Source: Acidobacteriaceae bacterium (lineage in GTDB: Bacteria; Acidobacteriota; Terriglobia; Terriglobales; Acidobacteriaceae). Taken from it: DNA of 44,479 nucleotides. Below the pieces are notes generated by a model, which had not been told where the DNA came from, searched no databases, and saw only the letters and a program-made list of their open reading frames with translations. The translations under genes were made by a program, and so were the position numbers. Within the stretch, counting starts at the first letter, position 1, and every line of letters begins with the position of its first letter. The stretch covers positions 1-44,479 of the forward strand of contig JASHQH010000245.1 in NCBI GenBank assembly GCA_030037635.1, in the 5' to 3' direction. Positions 7,929 to 17,225 of the stretch are shown one piece after another.

Positions 7929-10199
7929 ATGGGAAACCCCTGCATGATGACAAAGAATCTCCTACCCCTGTCCTTCAGGCCAAAGTTAGCCGCCACCACC
8001 CTGTTTCTGGTTCCGGTTGCCATCTGCGCTCAAAGCGCCCCTGCGGCAAACACTCAGCCCGCCCCGGTGAAGACGCAGCAGGCCCAGCCCAGCACGCCGG
8101 CGTCACAGCCCGCGGCAGCGTTGAAGGGTGCGCAGGGAACTGTGCTCGGCATTCAGAATGCCGCTCCGGCCGGCGAAGTTGATCGCGCCCTCGCCTACTA
8201 TCACCTAGCCCTGGCCAGCGTGTACGAGGATGACGCCATCTCAGAAGGGCGCACCGACGAGGTGAACCAGGCCATTGAACAGTACAAGCTGGCGCTCAAT
8301 TCTGACCCCAATTCAGCAGAATTGATGAACGGGCTTGCCGATCTCTATTTCCGCACCGGCCGCGTCCACGACGCCGAGGTCACGGCGCGCGCTCTGCTTA
8401 AGAACACGCCCGACGATATCGACGCTCATAAGTTGCTGGGCCGGATTTATCTTCGCCAGCTGGGCGAGGGCGAAAGCGCAGAGGCGTCCACTTCGCCCTC
8501 AGACGAGATTCTGCAGCAGGCCATCACCGAGTTTGAGAAGATTGTCTCCTTGCAGCCGCGGAGCGTTGAAGATCACATGGTGCTGGGGCAACTCTACAGC
8601 GTCAAGCACGACCAGGCCAAAGCGGAGGAGCAGTTCAAGATCGCCCAGTCGATCGAGCCTGAATCAGAGGACGTGGTGTTGAACCTGGCACGGCTCTACG
8701 CGGAGAGCGGCGACGTGCAGCAAGCCGTGAAAGCCATCGAGGCGGTTCCCGAGGACGGCCGCACGCCCAAGATGGAATTCACGCTGGGCGCGCTCTTCGA
8801 CCAGTTGAAGCAGCCCAAGGACGCCATCGCCGCTTATCAACGGGCCGTGGATCTGGAGCCCGGCGACATGGACACGATGGATGCCCTGGCCCAGGCCCTG
8901 CTCAACAACGACCAGCTTGACGAGGCGCTGAAAGAATACAAGGAGCTTGCCGACGCCAACCCCGATAATGCCGAGGTCCTGGTGCATATCGCCGAGATCG
9001 AGCGCCGCCAGCACAAGTATGAAGATGCGCTGGCCACGGTGCGCAAGGCGCTCAAAATCGACTCCAACTCGCTGGAAGCGGGATATAACGAAGGGCTCCT
9101 GCTTGACATCCTGGGCCATTTCGACGAGGCCGTGCAAGTCTACAAGGAGATGTTGGATTCCCCTCAGATCTCGCAGCCCGCCAACGGCGACACCCGCCAG
9201 ATTTCGCATGCCAACGGCGCGTATACCGACGAGGAGAAGAACAATCGCAGCATCTTCCTGGAGCGGCTGGCATCGGTGTATGTCGAACAGAACAAGATCG
9301 ACGACGCCATTGCCGCATACCAGCAAATGATCGACCTGGGCGGCAGCATTGCATCGCGCGGCTACCAGGGCGAAGTGGACGCCTATCGCGATGCGCACCA
9401 GTTTGACAAGTCGCTCGATGTGGCCCGCAAGGCCGTCGCAGCCGATCCTAAGGATCGCGATCTGAAGCTGCTGTTGGCGGGTGAACTCGCCGATGACGGC
9501 CATCCCGACGAAGGGCTGGCCATGGCCAAGGGCCTGCTTGACGGCGCCACGCCTGACGAGCAGCGCGGCATCTGGTTTGCCATGGGGCAGATGGACGTGA
9601 GGCTGCACCGCTGGAAGGATGCCGAAGATGCGTTCGACAAGGGTGCGCCCTTGGCAACCAAGAAAGAAGATCGCACCTACCTCTTCTTTCTGCGCGGCGA
9701 ACTGGCCGAGCGGCAAAAGCATTTTGACCAGGCCGAGCAGTCCTTCCGCCAGGCGCTTGATATCGATCCTCAGAACGCGATGACCCTGAATTATCTGGGT
9801 TATATGTGGGCCGACAAGGGAATCAAGCTGCCTGAGGCGCTTACCATGATCCGCAAGGCCGTCGACATCGAGCCCAATAACGGCGCTTATCTCGATTCGT
9901 TAGGTTGGGTTTACTTCAAGATGGGCGAGTATGAACTCGCCGAAGACAACCTGCGTCAGGCCGTCAATCGCGACCAGACCGATCCCACCGTGCACATGCA
10001 TCTCGGCGATCTCTACGAGAAGACCAATCGCATCCGCCTGGCCGCGGCGCAGTGGGAGCTCTCACTTGATGAGTTCGCCAAGTCGGCGCCCGCCGACGTT
10101 GAGCCGGGCGACCCCGCCAAGGTGCAGAAGAAGCTGGAAAGCGCCCGCATGCGGCTGGCCAGAGAAGAAGGCTCTGAGGGCCAGGTCAAGCCGGAATAA
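7929..10199 (+). CDS. Exported tetratricopeptide-repeat protein
   Basis: This is a protein of about 756 residues with a signal peptide (LAATTLFLVPVAICAQSAP) followed by a Pro/Ala/Gln-rich spacer. Tandem TPR units then run to the C-terminus, for example YKLALNSDPNSAELMNGLAD, FDQAEQSFRQALDIDPQNAM and YLDSLGWVYFKMGEYELAED. TPRs form a scaffold for protein-protein contacts, here in the periplasm or anchored to the envelope. No catalytic domain is visible. ATG 7929 was chosen, with weak GAGAG upstream; ATGs at 7944 and 7947 and a TTG at 7914 are alternatives, and 7944 would place the signal peptide closer to the N-terminus. The gene appears to be transcribed alone. Confidence 0.9.
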   Translation: MGNPCMMTKNLLPLSFRPKLAATTLFLVPVAICAQSAPAANTQPAPVKTQQAQPSTPASQPAAALKGAQGTVLGIQNAAPAGEVDRALAYYHLALASVYEDDAISEGRTDEVNQAIEQYKLALNSDPNSAELMNGLADLYFRTGRVHDAEVTARALLKNTPDDIDAHKLLGRIYLRQLGEGESAEASTSPSDEILQQAITEFEKIVSLQPRSVEDHMVLGQLYSVKHDQAKAEEQFKIAQSIEPESEDVVLNLARLYAESGDVQQAVKAIEAVPEDGRTPKMEFTLGALFDQLKQPKDAIAAYQRAVDLEPGDMDTMDALAQALLNNDQLDEALKEYKELADANPDNAEVLVHIAEIERRQHKYEDALATVRKALKIDSNSLEAGYNEGLLLDILGHFDEAVQVYKEMLDSPQISQPANGDTRQISHANGAYTDEEKNNRSIFLERLASVYVEQNKIDDAIAAYQQMIDLGGSIASRGYQGEVDAYRDAHQFDKSLDVARKAVAADPKDRDLKLLLAGELADDGHPDEGLAMAKGLLDGATPDEQRGIWFAMGQMDVRLHRWKDAEDAFDKGAPLATKKEDRTYLFFLRGELAERQKHFDQAEQSFRQALDIDPQNAMTLNYLGYMWADKGIKLPEALTMIRKAVDIEPNNGAYLDSLGWVYFKMGEYELAEDNLRQAVNRDQTDPTVHMHLGDLYEKTNRIRLAAAQWELSLDEFAKSAPADVEPGDPAKVQKKLESARMRLAREEGSEGQVKPE

Positions 10200-10208
10200 G
10201 CGCAGCGA

Positions 10209-10308
10209 CCTCGCGGCGAGGCTCGTACTTTGCCCGTCTAAAATCGGGACATTCGCCCCACGGAGGAATCTTGTCCGCGCGGGACGCCTGACCCGTGGGC
10301 CCCTTAGT
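10209..10308 (+). terminator. Structured region after the TPR gene, possible terminator
   Basis: A 5-bp hairpin (CCTCG-CGG-CGAGG, 10209-10221) follows the TPR stop codon. Further on, CCCACGG (10257-10263) pairs with CCGTGGG (10293-10299), enclosing GTCC/GGAC (10273-10276 with 10282-10285), and CTTAGTTTTG follows. The genes on either side converge, so a bidirectional stop would make sense. The T-run is weak. Confidence 0.35.
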
Positions 10309-10319
10309 TTTGCTGGGCA

Positions 10320-11312
10320 CTATTGCGCGTGTGCCGTTGCGTCGGCCAGGTACCCGTCCACATTGCTCTTATCCACCAGCGATGTGCCGGTGTCGATAAA
10401 TGCCGGATAGGGTGCGAAGGCATCGGTGCTGAAATCCTTGGTCAGCTGCGCCGGCGGATAGTGATAAATCTCGTCCAGCGCCTTCAGCCCCACATAACCC
10501 ATGGTGAAAGGCTTCTGCACCACCGTCGCTTCGATCACCCCGTCCTTGATCCCCTGCAGCGTGTCGGGATTCACATCCCACGCCACCAGAATGCGGCTGG
10601 TATCTTTGGTCCGCTTGATGGCGTCGGCCACCATCTTGCCCGAAGCCGAATCGAGACAGACAAACGCATCGATTTTTTGGGTGCCTGTCTGCGCCAGCAG
10701 CTGCTGCGTTCTGTCGAAGGCGACCTGTGGCTCGCCCTTGATATCGATGACATCGACGATCTTGATATTCGGTTGGCCGCTGAATGCGTCCTTGAAGCCC
10801 TTCAGCCGCTCTTCCTGGTTGGGCTGGCCGGCAATAGTAAAGAAGACGACATTGCCCTTGTTGTTAAGCTTATCGGCCACTCTCCGGCCGCCCAGACGCC
10901 CCGCTTCAAGGTTGTTGGTGCCGATGAAGTAGAGCCTTTTGCTGCCTGAGGCGTCGGAATCCACGGTAATGACGGGAATGCCCGCGTTCACTGCCGCGTC
11001 GATTCCCGGTGTCAACACGGCCGCATCGGCGACCGAGATCAGGATGCCGGCCGGCTTGGCCGCCACAGCTTTCTGCAGCTCGGCCAGTTCGCCCTGCGGA
11101 TCGTAACTGTCAGGTCCCTCCACTTTCGGTGTTACCTGGTACTGCGCCGCCGCCTTCTTGAAGCCGGCCACGGCGGTTTGCCAATAGTTGGTCGACATGT
11201 TGCTCGCTACCAGGTAATACACCTCATTGAGCGAGTGCCTTGCTCCGCACCCTGGAATCAACAACGCTGCCAACACCGCAAGCGCCAGCGCAACTCCCTT
11301 TATTGGTTTCAT
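10320..11312 (-). CDS. Sugar-type ABC transporter substrate-binding protein (Peripla_BP_4-like), orphan
   Basis: The 330-residue protein has a lipoprotein-type signal sequence ending LIPGC, so it is probably anchored at Cys22. The mature part follows the ribose-binding/LacI-like periplasmic fold: YYLVASNMSTNYWQTAVAGF, LQKAVAAKPAGILISVADAA, GIPVITVDSDA, YFIGTNNLEAGRLGG and VAWDVNPDTLQGIKDG. Such proteins bind monosaccharides or related small ligands and hand them to an ABC permease or act as sensors. No ATPase or permease gene is adjacent, so the transporter must be elsewhere or the protein has another role. Start supported by GGGAGGGAAGC just before the ATG. Confidence 0.9.
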   Translation of the reverse strand: MKPIKGVALALAVLAALLIPGCGARHSLNEVYYLVASNMSTNYWQTAVAGFKKAAAQYQVTPKVEGPDSYDPQGELAELQKAVAAKPAGILISVADAAVLTPGIDAAVNAGIPVITVDSDASGSKRLYFIGTNNLEAGRLGGRRVADKLNNKGNVVFFTIAGQPNQEERLKGFKDAFSGQPNIKIVDVIDIKGEPQVAFDRTQQLLAQTGTQKIDAFVCLDSASGKMVADAIKRTKDTSRILVAWDVNPDTLQGIKDGVIEATVVQKPFTMGYVGLKALDEIYHYPPAQLTKDFSTDAFAPYPAFIDTGTSLVDKSNVDGYLADATAHAQ

Positions 11313-11568
11313 GCTTCCCTCCCATTGCGGCCTGAAGATCCGCCCGTCCGCGCGCCTGCCATTATCGCGCCGCCAGCGGACCCTAGAAAAATTCCGCAGG
11401 ATAGTACTCCCAGATATAAGCTTTTGTCCATCCGATCACACGCACGCATTCTTTTCGAAGGCCTGAATCACGGCATGATGTGATGTGCGCCACTGAAGCC
11501 GGCTTTTCGCCCGCGAGCGTCCCTTTTTGCGGTATAACCAGACGAGACGCATCTTTCGCACCCAAACC

Positions 11569-12753
11569 ATGCACACGACATCGATGAAAATGCAGAGGAC
11601 CGAGTACATAGGCCGGCTTCCCGCGGCGATTGCCGTGACCGGAAGCCCCGACAGCGAGCTTGCACGCAGGGTCTACCCTGAGCCGCCTCATCCTTACCGC
11701 ACTCCGTTTTCGCGGGACGCGGCGCGGGTTCTGCATGCGCGCGCCTTTCGCCGCCTGGCCGGCAAGACCCAGGTCTTCATGCGTCTGCCGGCCGAAGGCC
11801 TGTCAGACCACTTCCGCAGCCGGCTCACGCATACGCTGGAGGTGGCGCAGATTGCGCGCACCGTGGCCGGCGCACTGGGACTGAACGTGAAACTGGTGGA
11901 GACCCTCGCTCTGGCGCACGATATCGGTCATCCGCCCTTCGGCCACGCCGGCGAAAAGGCTCTCGACTCAGCCCTGCGCGCTCACCAGCTCCGCTTTGAT
12001 CACAATCTACACGCGCTGCGCATCGTCACCTGGTTTGAAGAACGTTATCCAGCCTTTCGCGGGCTCAATCTCACGCTCGCAGTGCGCGAGGGTATTGTCA
12101 AACACTCCCGCGATTACTCAGTCGGCGACTATCCCGAGCTGGCCGAGTACTCCCTCGCGCTTTTCCCGCCTCTTGAAGCCCAGTTGATCGACGTGGCCGA
12201 CGAAATTGGCTACCTGACCGCCGACCTGGATGACGGAATCGACTCCGGCATTCTCGAGCTCGATCAGGTGCGCGAAGCGTTGCCCCCGTTCCGCAGCATT
12301 CACGACGACGTGGCGGCAGCCTATCCCGAAGCCAAACCCAAACTAGTTGTCTATGAAGCGCTGCGGCGGATGCTCAATGGGCTCGTAACCGACTTGATTG
12401 AAGAAATCGGCGCGCGCGTCATCGTGCTGGGCGCGACCACGCTGGACGAGATCCGCCGCGCCCCGAGAAGGCTCGTTGGTCTTGGCCCGGAAATGGAAGA
12501 GGCCCGCCGCGGCATCAAGGATTTCCTCTACGCGAACTTCTACAACTCTCCTGAGCAGCAGCAGGTGCACGCGCACGCGGAGGAAGTAATCGGCGGAATC
12601 TTTCAATACCTGATGGCTGAACCTGCGCTGATGCCGGAGGACCACCAGGCACAAGTTTCCACCGAGGGGCTGGCTCGCACCGTGGCCGATTACATCGCGG
12701 GTATGACGGATAGCTACATCGTGCAATTGTGGGAGCGAATCGGGACGCGGTGA
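11569..12753 (+). CDS. dgt: Deoxyguanosinetriphosphate triphosphohydrolase-like protein
   Basis: The roughly 394-residue HD-domain enzyme hydrolyses dNTPs to deoxynucleoside plus triphosphate. The N-terminal family signature PYRTPFSRDAARVLHARAFR leads into LAGKTQVF. The metal-binding histidines and the HD pair lie in SRLTHTLEVAQIART and LALAHDIGHPPFGHAGE; a later segment is DEIGYLTADLDDGID. Length fits the shorter Dgt-like subgroup. No start has a convincing ribosome site; ATG 11569 was chosen, with ATGs at 11584 and 11590 and a TTG at 11527 possible. Its stop lies 1 bp from the stop of the convergent Asd-like gene. Confidence 0.92.
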   Translation: MHTTSMKMQRTEYIGRLPAAIAVTGSPDSELARRVYPEPPHPYRTPFSRDAARVLHARAFRRLAGKTQVFMRLPAEGLSDHFRSRLTHTLEVAQIARTVAGALGLNVKLVETLALAHDIGHPPFGHAGEKALDSALRAHQLRFDHNLHALRIVTWFEERYPAFRGLNLTLAVREGIVKHSRDYSVGDYPELAEYSLALFPPLEAQLIDVADEIGYLTADLDDGIDSGILELDQVREALPPFRSIHDDVAAAYPEAKPKLVVYEALRRMLNGLVTDLIEEIGARVIVLGATTLDEIRRAPRRLVGLGPEMEEARRGIKDFLYANFYNSPEQQQVHAHAEEVIGGIFQYLMAEPALMPEDHQAQVSTEGLARTVADYIAGMTDSYIVQLWERIGTR

Positions 12754-12754
12754 T

Positions 12755-13780
12755 CTACTGCACCGATCCCTGCGGACGCAGGCGGCGTAACTCCAGCGCG
12801 CACTGGACCGCATTTTGGGCAGCAAGCCGCAGATTATCGGCGGCAGCCCAGAGCCAGAGGCGCGAGGCAAATCTGGAATTCCGGCCCATCGGCTCCGGCC
12901 GCAAGCGCAGAAGAACGTCATTTTGACCGGTGGCGGCCAGGTTCGACGGGGAATCGGTATCGTCGGCAATCAGCTCGACATGCTCCCCGCTTAACGCCTC
13001 TTCCAGCGCCATGGTCTCCACTGGCCGTTCCAACTCTACAGCGATGGAAAAAGCTAAGCCATGGAAGACCGGAGCGTGGATCACCTGCACCGCGAGGGCG
13101 GGCCCGCGACCCGCGGTCAGCGCCTCATATTGACGGCGAATCCGCGCCTCCACCGCGGGCAGGCTCACCGCGGAACTTTCTCCCATTCCGCACAGCAGGT
13201 TATACGCGGCCTGCGCGTCGTAGACCGCGCGCGGCAACGATTGGAAGCTCAAGAGGCTCACCGTCTGCTGGTGCAATTCGTCCATGGCGACGCGGCCAAA
13301 CTCACTGGCCGGCTCCAGGACCGTGGCGGCTGCAAAGCGCACCGGAGCGGCGTGCTGCAGCCGGTCCATGAGCAGCGCAAGGGCAATGACTGCAGGATGC
13401 GCAGGCACAACGGCGGGCGTGAACAAATCTACGGCGGCGGCTTCCGTTCCCAGCCACGGCGCGCGCACCAGCACGCCGGGTTCCTGATCGAGCGCGCCCG
13501 AAAGATCCAGCACCGTTGACCCGGCGCGGAGCGCCTGCCGCCAGTACCGACGCGTAAGCTCCTCCGTGCCGCTGAAAAAGGTGAAGTCGGCACGATCAAA
13601 AGCTTCGGCGCTGATGGCCTGGATGAAAGTGACTTCATCGCCCACCTGATCGAGCTGGCCCTGCGCTTCTTCCTCGTCGAGCAAGGCGAAGTTGGCCGAA
13701 GCCAGAGGCGAGTCGGAAAGCACATCCTTCAACTCACGGCCCAGCAGGCTCGAAGCGCCGGCGATGGCAATCTTGTACAC
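12755..13780 (-). CDS. Aspartate-semialdehyde dehydrogenase family protein lacking the catalytic cysteine
   Basis: The 341-residue protein starts with the NAD(P)-binding motif of the Asd/ArgC family (YKIAIAGASSLLGREL). It keeps several family landmarks: DLSGAL, LEPASEFGRVAMDELHQQT, and HAPVFHGLAFSI with its histidine. Where true enzymes carry the active-site PNC(S/V)T segment, this protein reads VVPAHPAVIALAL (about 124-136), so the nucleophilic cysteine is missing. It therefore resembles the non-catalytic USG-1-like branch. A role in lysine/threonine synthesis is unlikely unless another residue substitutes. It starts with GTG preceded by AAGGACG and ends 1 bp from dgt. Confidence 0.85.
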   Translation of the reverse strand: MYKIAIAGASSLLGRELKDVLSDSPLASANFALLDEEEAQGQLDQVGDEVTFIQAISAEAFDRADFTFFSGTEELTRRYWRQALRAGSTVLDLSGALDQEPGVLVRAPWLGTEAAAVDLFTPAVVPAHPAVIALALLMDRLQHAAPVRFAAATVLEPASEFGRVAMDELHQQTVSLLSFQSLPRAVYDAQAAYNLLCGMGESSAVSLPAVEARIRRQYEALTAGRGPALAVQVIHAPVFHGLAFSIAVELERPVETMALEEALSGEHVELIADDTDSPSNLAATGQNDVLLRLRPEPMGRNSRFASRLWLWAAADNLRLAAQNAVQCALELRRLRPQGSVQ

Positions 13781-13873
13781 AGGCGTCCTTGATCAGAGCG
13801 AATGAATGCGCTTCACGCGCGAAAGGGCCCGATGGAGATTCTACCTTGCTGACGCTGGTCGCACCGCTCCGGC

Positions 13874-14785
13874 CTAATCGGTGAACCGGTGGCCCAGCGA
13901 TTCCGGCTCATTGGGAGTGCTGGAGATGGCTCCGGCTCCCGGTCTCCGTCTCCGCCGCCGCGACCATCCATACGCGGCGCGGGCCCATATTCCTGAAAAC
14001 ATGTAAATCAAGGCGGCAGTAAAGAGAGCCACTTGCGAGAAAAAAACCGCAGCGCATACCAGGACGGCAAGCGGCAACAGCAACTGAAAAGGATGGCGGC
14101 GCGAGAAGTTGATTTCCTTGGCCGACCAGAAGCGCCACGCGCTTACCATCAGGAACCCGCACAACCCAACCAGGACCAGCCAGAGAATCGCGACCCACCA
14201 CGCTTCCACGGGATAGGCGTTGAAGAAATGCACCGTAGCGGCCAGCAGGCCTGCTGCCGCGGGAATGGGCATGCCTACAAAATACTTGCGGTCGGGGCGT
14301 CCCGGGTTGCGCGGCTGAGCATCCGGGCTGATGTTGAAGCGCGCCAGCCGCGAGGCGCCGCCAAGAAGAAAAAGAAAACAGATAAAGGCTCCGGCATCGA
14401 TCAGATCCTGCCGCAGAGGCGGATGGATCGAATCGGGCAGGAAATGAAAGCCCCACACAAAAGCCAGCAAGCTGGGCGCCAGCCCGAAGGTCACCAGGTC
14501 GGCCAGCGAATCCAACTCCCGGCCAAAGTCGGTTGAGGTGTTGGTCAAGCGCGCGATGCGGCCGTCGAGCCCATCGAAGGGAATGGCTAGAAGAATGGCG
14601 ATCGCCGCCCAGTCCAGGTGCGTTGCCGCGTTTCCGGTGTCGGCGATAGCTCTGACGGTTTCAGTAATGGCAAAGTAGCCTGCCCCCATGCTACCCGCCG
14701 TGAAGAGAGAAGGCAGAAGGTACATGCCCCGGCGCAATCGCGCACGCCGCTTGGCCTTTGTCTGGGCAGGATCCGTGTGGTTCAT
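13874..14785 (-). CDS. pssA: CDP-diacylglycerol--serine O-phosphatidyltransferase
   Basis: The 303-residue inner-membrane enzyme makes phosphatidylserine from CDP-diacylglycerol and serine. The CDP-alcohol phosphotransferase signature D-x2-D-G-x2-A-R-x8-G-x3-D-x3-D is complete: Asp71, Asp74, Gly75, Ala78, Arg79, Gly88, Asp92, Asp96, within [18 protein letters not shown]. Several hydrophobic segments follow. The basic N-terminus ([20 protein letters not shown]) is typical. Its ATG overlaps the stop of psd (ATGA), with GGAGG upstream inside psd, so the two steps of phosphatidylethanolamine synthesis are translationally coupled. The C-terminal Arg-rich tail is variable. Confidence 0.95.
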   Translation of the reverse strand: MNHTDPAQTKAKRRARLRRGMYLLPSLFTAGSMGAGYFAITETVRAIADTGNAATHLDWAAIAILLAIPFDGLDGRIARLTNTSTDFGRELDSLADLVTFGLAPSLLAFVWGFHFLPDSIHPPLRQDLIDAGAFICFLFLLGGASRLARFNISPDAQPRNPGRPDRKYFVGMPIPAAAGLLAATVHFFNAYPVEAWWVAILWLVLVGLCGFLMVSAWRFWSAKEINFSRRHPFQLLLPLAVLVCAAVFFSQVALFTAALIYMFSGIWARAAYGWSRRRRRRPGAGAISSTPNEPESLGHRFTD

Positions 14786-15465
14786 GCCCGTCCTCCTAAG
14801 GAAACGGCATGGATTTCGGCCGGCGAGCCCTCTTTCGTGGCGTGAACCACCGCCAGCACGCTGGCGCCGCCTTTCACCCGCTGGCCCACCTTCACACGCA
14901 GTTCCGCTCGGGCGGGGAGCAGCACATCCACCCTGGAACCGAACTTGATCAACCCCACGCGCTGGCCGCGATCCACGCTTTGTCCCTCCTTGCAGCGAAA
15001 GACAATGCGCCGCGCAAGCAGCCCGGCGATCTGCTTGAAAGTGACTTCGAACCCCGCATCGGCGCCTTGGCCGCGTACCGTTACAAGGTTTTGCTCGTTG
15101 CGCTCCGCCGACGCCGGATTCATGGCATTCAGGAATTTGCCCTTCTGATACTCCACGTGCGTGAGAACCCCGCCGATCGGCGAACGGTTCACATGCACGT
15201 CAAAAACACTCAGGAAGATGCTAATGCGTTGGCGAGCGCCTTCGGGCGTAGTGATCGAAGCTGTTTCTGTCACCAGCCCGTCGCCAGGAGATACGACGAG
15301 GCCCTCGCCGGCAGGGATGGCGCGGCCGGGATCCCGGAAGAACCACAGGAAAAAGGCCGCCAGAACCATGGGGGCGGCTGCCAGTATCCAATTGCCTGTG
15401 AGCCACTTAAGCACGGCGGACACCCCTACCAGGCTCAACCCGTAAATGTAACCGTCGCGCACCAT
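14782..15465 (-). CDS. psd: Phosphatidylserine decarboxylase (short, archaeal-like type)
   Basis: The 227-residue protein decarboxylates phosphatidylserine to phosphatidylethanolamine. Two hydrophobic segments near the N-terminus anchor it in the inner membrane. The catalytic region contains [16 protein letters not shown] and [13 protein letters not shown]. The autocleavage site is the Gly-Ser pair in [13 protein letters not shown] (Gly176-Ser177 from ATG 15465), where the serine becomes the pyruvoyl group. The ATG at 15465 was chosen over a TTG three codons upstream. It is the first gene of a psd-pssA pair overlapping by 4 bp. Confidence 0.95.
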   Translation of the reverse strand: MVRDGYIYGLSLVGVSAVLKWLTGNWILAAAPMVLAAFFLWFFRDPGRAIPAGEGLVVSPGDGLVTETASITTPEGARQRISIFLSVFDVHVNRSPIGGVLTHVEYQKGKFLNAMNPASAERNEQNLVTVRGQGADAGFEVTFKQIAGLLARRIVFRCKEGQSVDRGQRVGLIKFGSRVDVLLPARAELRVKVGQRVKGGASVLAVVHATKEGSPAEIHAVSLGGRA

Positions 15466-15474
15466 GATTCCCAA

Positions 15475-15492
15475 CGATTATACGTTTAATCG
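15475..15492 (-). promoter_or_regulatory. Possible -10 element inside an inverted repeat before psd
   Basis: On the minus strand a perfect TATAAT covers 15482-15477. It lies within the inverted repeat CGATTA (15475-15480) / TAATCG (15487-15492). No convincing -35 box is seen at 16-18 bp. A start site here would leave a leader of only about five bases before the psd ATG. Confidence 0.3.
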
Positions 15493-15597
15493 GGGTCCGT
15501 ACTGAGGGATTGGATTTTCAATGGAGACACAACAGACACTTGCCATCTCATCGGTGGAGCGATGAGCGATGGAGCCGGTCAACGTGCGAGCCCGGGC

Positions 15598-15807
15598 TTA
15601 CGCCACGGCCGGGGCGCGGCGTTCCAGCGCAAAGATCAGGTCCTTGGCATGCAGCTTCAGCTTCTTCAGCCGTATTTCCTCAAGCTGTTCGTCCTCAGTG
15701 AGGTAAGGCTTCTGAAGCAATTCTTCCAGACGCTGAGCGTAGCGGCGATGTTCGGCGTGCAGGCGATCGATCTCTTCGCCCAGCGTTGAGCCCTGTATTT
15801 CGTCCAT
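15598..15807 (-). CDS. YdcH-like (DUF465) small protein
   Basis: The 69-residue, highly charged, helical protein has the pattern of the DUF465/YdcH family: LGEEIDRLHAEHRRYAQRLE, then LEEIRLKKLKLHAKDLIFAL. It is probably a short coiled-coil hairpin in the cytoplasm. Function of the family is unknown. The ATG at 15807 follows AGGGGGTG, a good ribosome site; a TTG codon immediately before is ignored. It sits on the same strand as the psd-pssA pair downstream and rimI upstream, but gaps of over 130 bp on both sides suggest its own transcript. Confidence 0.85.
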   Translation of the reverse strand: MDEIQGSTLGEEIDRLHAEHRRYAQRLEELLQKPYLTEDEQLEEIRLKKLKLHAKDLIFALERRAPAVA

Positions 15808-16047
15808 CAAGCACCCCCTTTGTGCGGCGGCTGGAATCCAGATACACGGACGCCGCCGGATTTCTTAGAACATTTACATATATCGCTGAGCCGGGTCGAT
15901 GGGCAAGCAGGAAAAATGCCGGGGGTAATACAAGCTGTGAATATCAGTAATCCTAGGCGATACAAGCCTCAGCCGGATTTGTCTCGGCGCAAGTGGAACG
16001 CAGTCCTCAGGCAGCCCAGCCGGTCTTGTCGTGCGCAGCTGTCCGGC

Positions 16048-16524
16048 TCAGGCCAGTCTGAGCTTCATCTGCAATGCATCTTCAATGGGATCAGCGTAGT
16101 AGCGGCTCCGCAAGCCGGCCCGAACAAACCCCAGGCTGCGGTAAAAGGCGATGGCCGCGTGATTTGAGACGCGAACCTCCAGGCGGACGACACTAGCGTT
16201 CTGCGCCCGCAGCTCAGTGGCCAGCGCATCAAAAAGCCGGCGCCCCGTTCCTTGCCGCCAGTGCTCAGGCGCCACCGCAACCGTCTCCAGCTCGGCCTGG
16301 GGCGGCAATAAACTGGCAATCGCGAAGCCAAAGATACCGGCCAGCGGGCCATCGTCTGCCACCAGCGCTACGCGCCTCACGTTCGACCCAGAATCCAGTG
16401 CCATCCGATAGGCCGGCTCCGGCCAGTGTGGCGCCTCGGGCACCTTCGCGGCCAGCTCCATCACCTGGCCGAGATCCGCGGCCGTCATGCGCCGAATGCG
16501 CGTGCTTGCAGGGTCGAGATTCAC
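16048..16524 (-). CDS. rimI: GNAT acetyltransferase, probable ribosomal protein S18 alanine N-acetyltransferase
   Basis: The 158-residue GNAT protein contains IRRMTAADLGQVMELAAKVP, the acetyl-CoA-binding loop VAVAPEHWRQGTGRRLFDAL (R/Q-x-x-G-x-G/A type) and the C-terminal NHAAIAFYRSLGF motif of RimI. It starts with GTG overlapping the tsaB stop (GTGA). The tsaB-rimI pairing is common in bacteria and supports the RimI assignment over a generic acetyltransferase. Its target would be the N-terminal alanine of ribosomal protein S18, though small RimI-like enzymes may be broader. Confidence 0.88.
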   Translation of the reverse strand: MNLDPASTRIRRMTAADLGQVMELAAKVPEAPHWPEPAYRMALDSGSNVRRVALVADDGPLAGIFGFAIASLLPPQAELETVAVAPEHWRQGTGRRLFDALATELRAQNASVVRLEVRVSNHAAIAFYRSLGFVRAGLRSRYYADPIEDALQMKLRLA

Positions 16525-17216
16525 GGGCGCATACCGGCAGTCTGGGCAACGAGATCGATCCCGAAGATTTCTGCATCGGAGCGGCGCAGGTAATGCCCAT
16601 CCAGCAGCGCCAGGTCAACGGCAGCGCCAGCCACCAGCCACAATTCGCCCAGCCGGAGAGCATCGCTCGCGAGAGGTGCGGGCACCCGAACCAATTGGGT
16701 GTTGGGCCATGCCGACTCGAGGACGGCCGCCGCCCCGTCGTCGCACACGGCCACGCGGACCGGCGCCGGATCGATTGCAGCCAGCTCGCGAGGACCGGCG
16801 AGAAGCTCGATGGGGTTGGAACCGCGGCGCTCAAGCCGCAAGTACACCTCGCCGCGATGGGCATCGAGAGCTGAGGAAGGCGCTCCCGCTTTGCGCGAAA
16901 GCACCTCGAGCCGCGAAACCGCGACGACCGGAATTCCTGCGCCCTCAGCCAGGCCTTTCGCGGCGCTGACACCGACGCGCACGCCCGTAAAACTGCCGGG
17001 CCCGTTCACCACCACAAGGCCACCCAGATCGCGAAGTGCGGTGCCAGCCGATTGCAGCAGCCCGGCAACGGCCGAAACCAGCGTCGCCGAATACGTGCGG
17101 CCGGCCAGTTCGATCTCGCCGAGAATCTCAAGGTCGCGCCCCGGCAGCCTTCCCAGCGCCACAGATCCCGAAGGGCCGCAAGTATCGATGGCGAGAATCC
17201 ACGTTGATTCCGTCAT
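16521..17216 (-). CDS. tsaB: tRNA threonylcarbamoyladenosine biosynthesis protein TsaB
   Basis: The 231-residue protein has the ASKHA-fold N-terminus WILAIDTCGPSGSVALG and the diagnostic block VVVNGPGSFTGVRVGVSAAK, followed by GLAEGAGIPVVAVSRLEVL. TsaB is a non-catalytic partner of TsaD in making the t6A37 modification of ANN-decoding tRNAs. The protein is of usual length. Its start codon lies 9 bp after the stop of the trans-sulfuration gene, and its stop overlaps rimI, so the three genes probably share a transcript. No other t6A gene (tsaC, tsaD, tsaE) is in the window. Confidence 0.94.
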   Translation of the reverse strand: MTESTWILAIDTCGPSGSVALGRLPGRDLEILGEIELAGRTYSATLVSAVAGLLQSAGTALRDLGGLVVVNGPGSFTGVRVGVSAAKGLAEGAGIPVVAVSRLEVLSRKAGAPSSALDAHRGEVYLRLERRGSNPIELLAGPRELAAIDPAPVRVAVCDDGAAAVLESAWPNTQLVRVPAPLASDALRLGELWLVAGAAVDLALLDGHYLRRSDAEIFGIDLVAQTAGMRP

Positions 17217-17225
17217 GGGCCTTCC

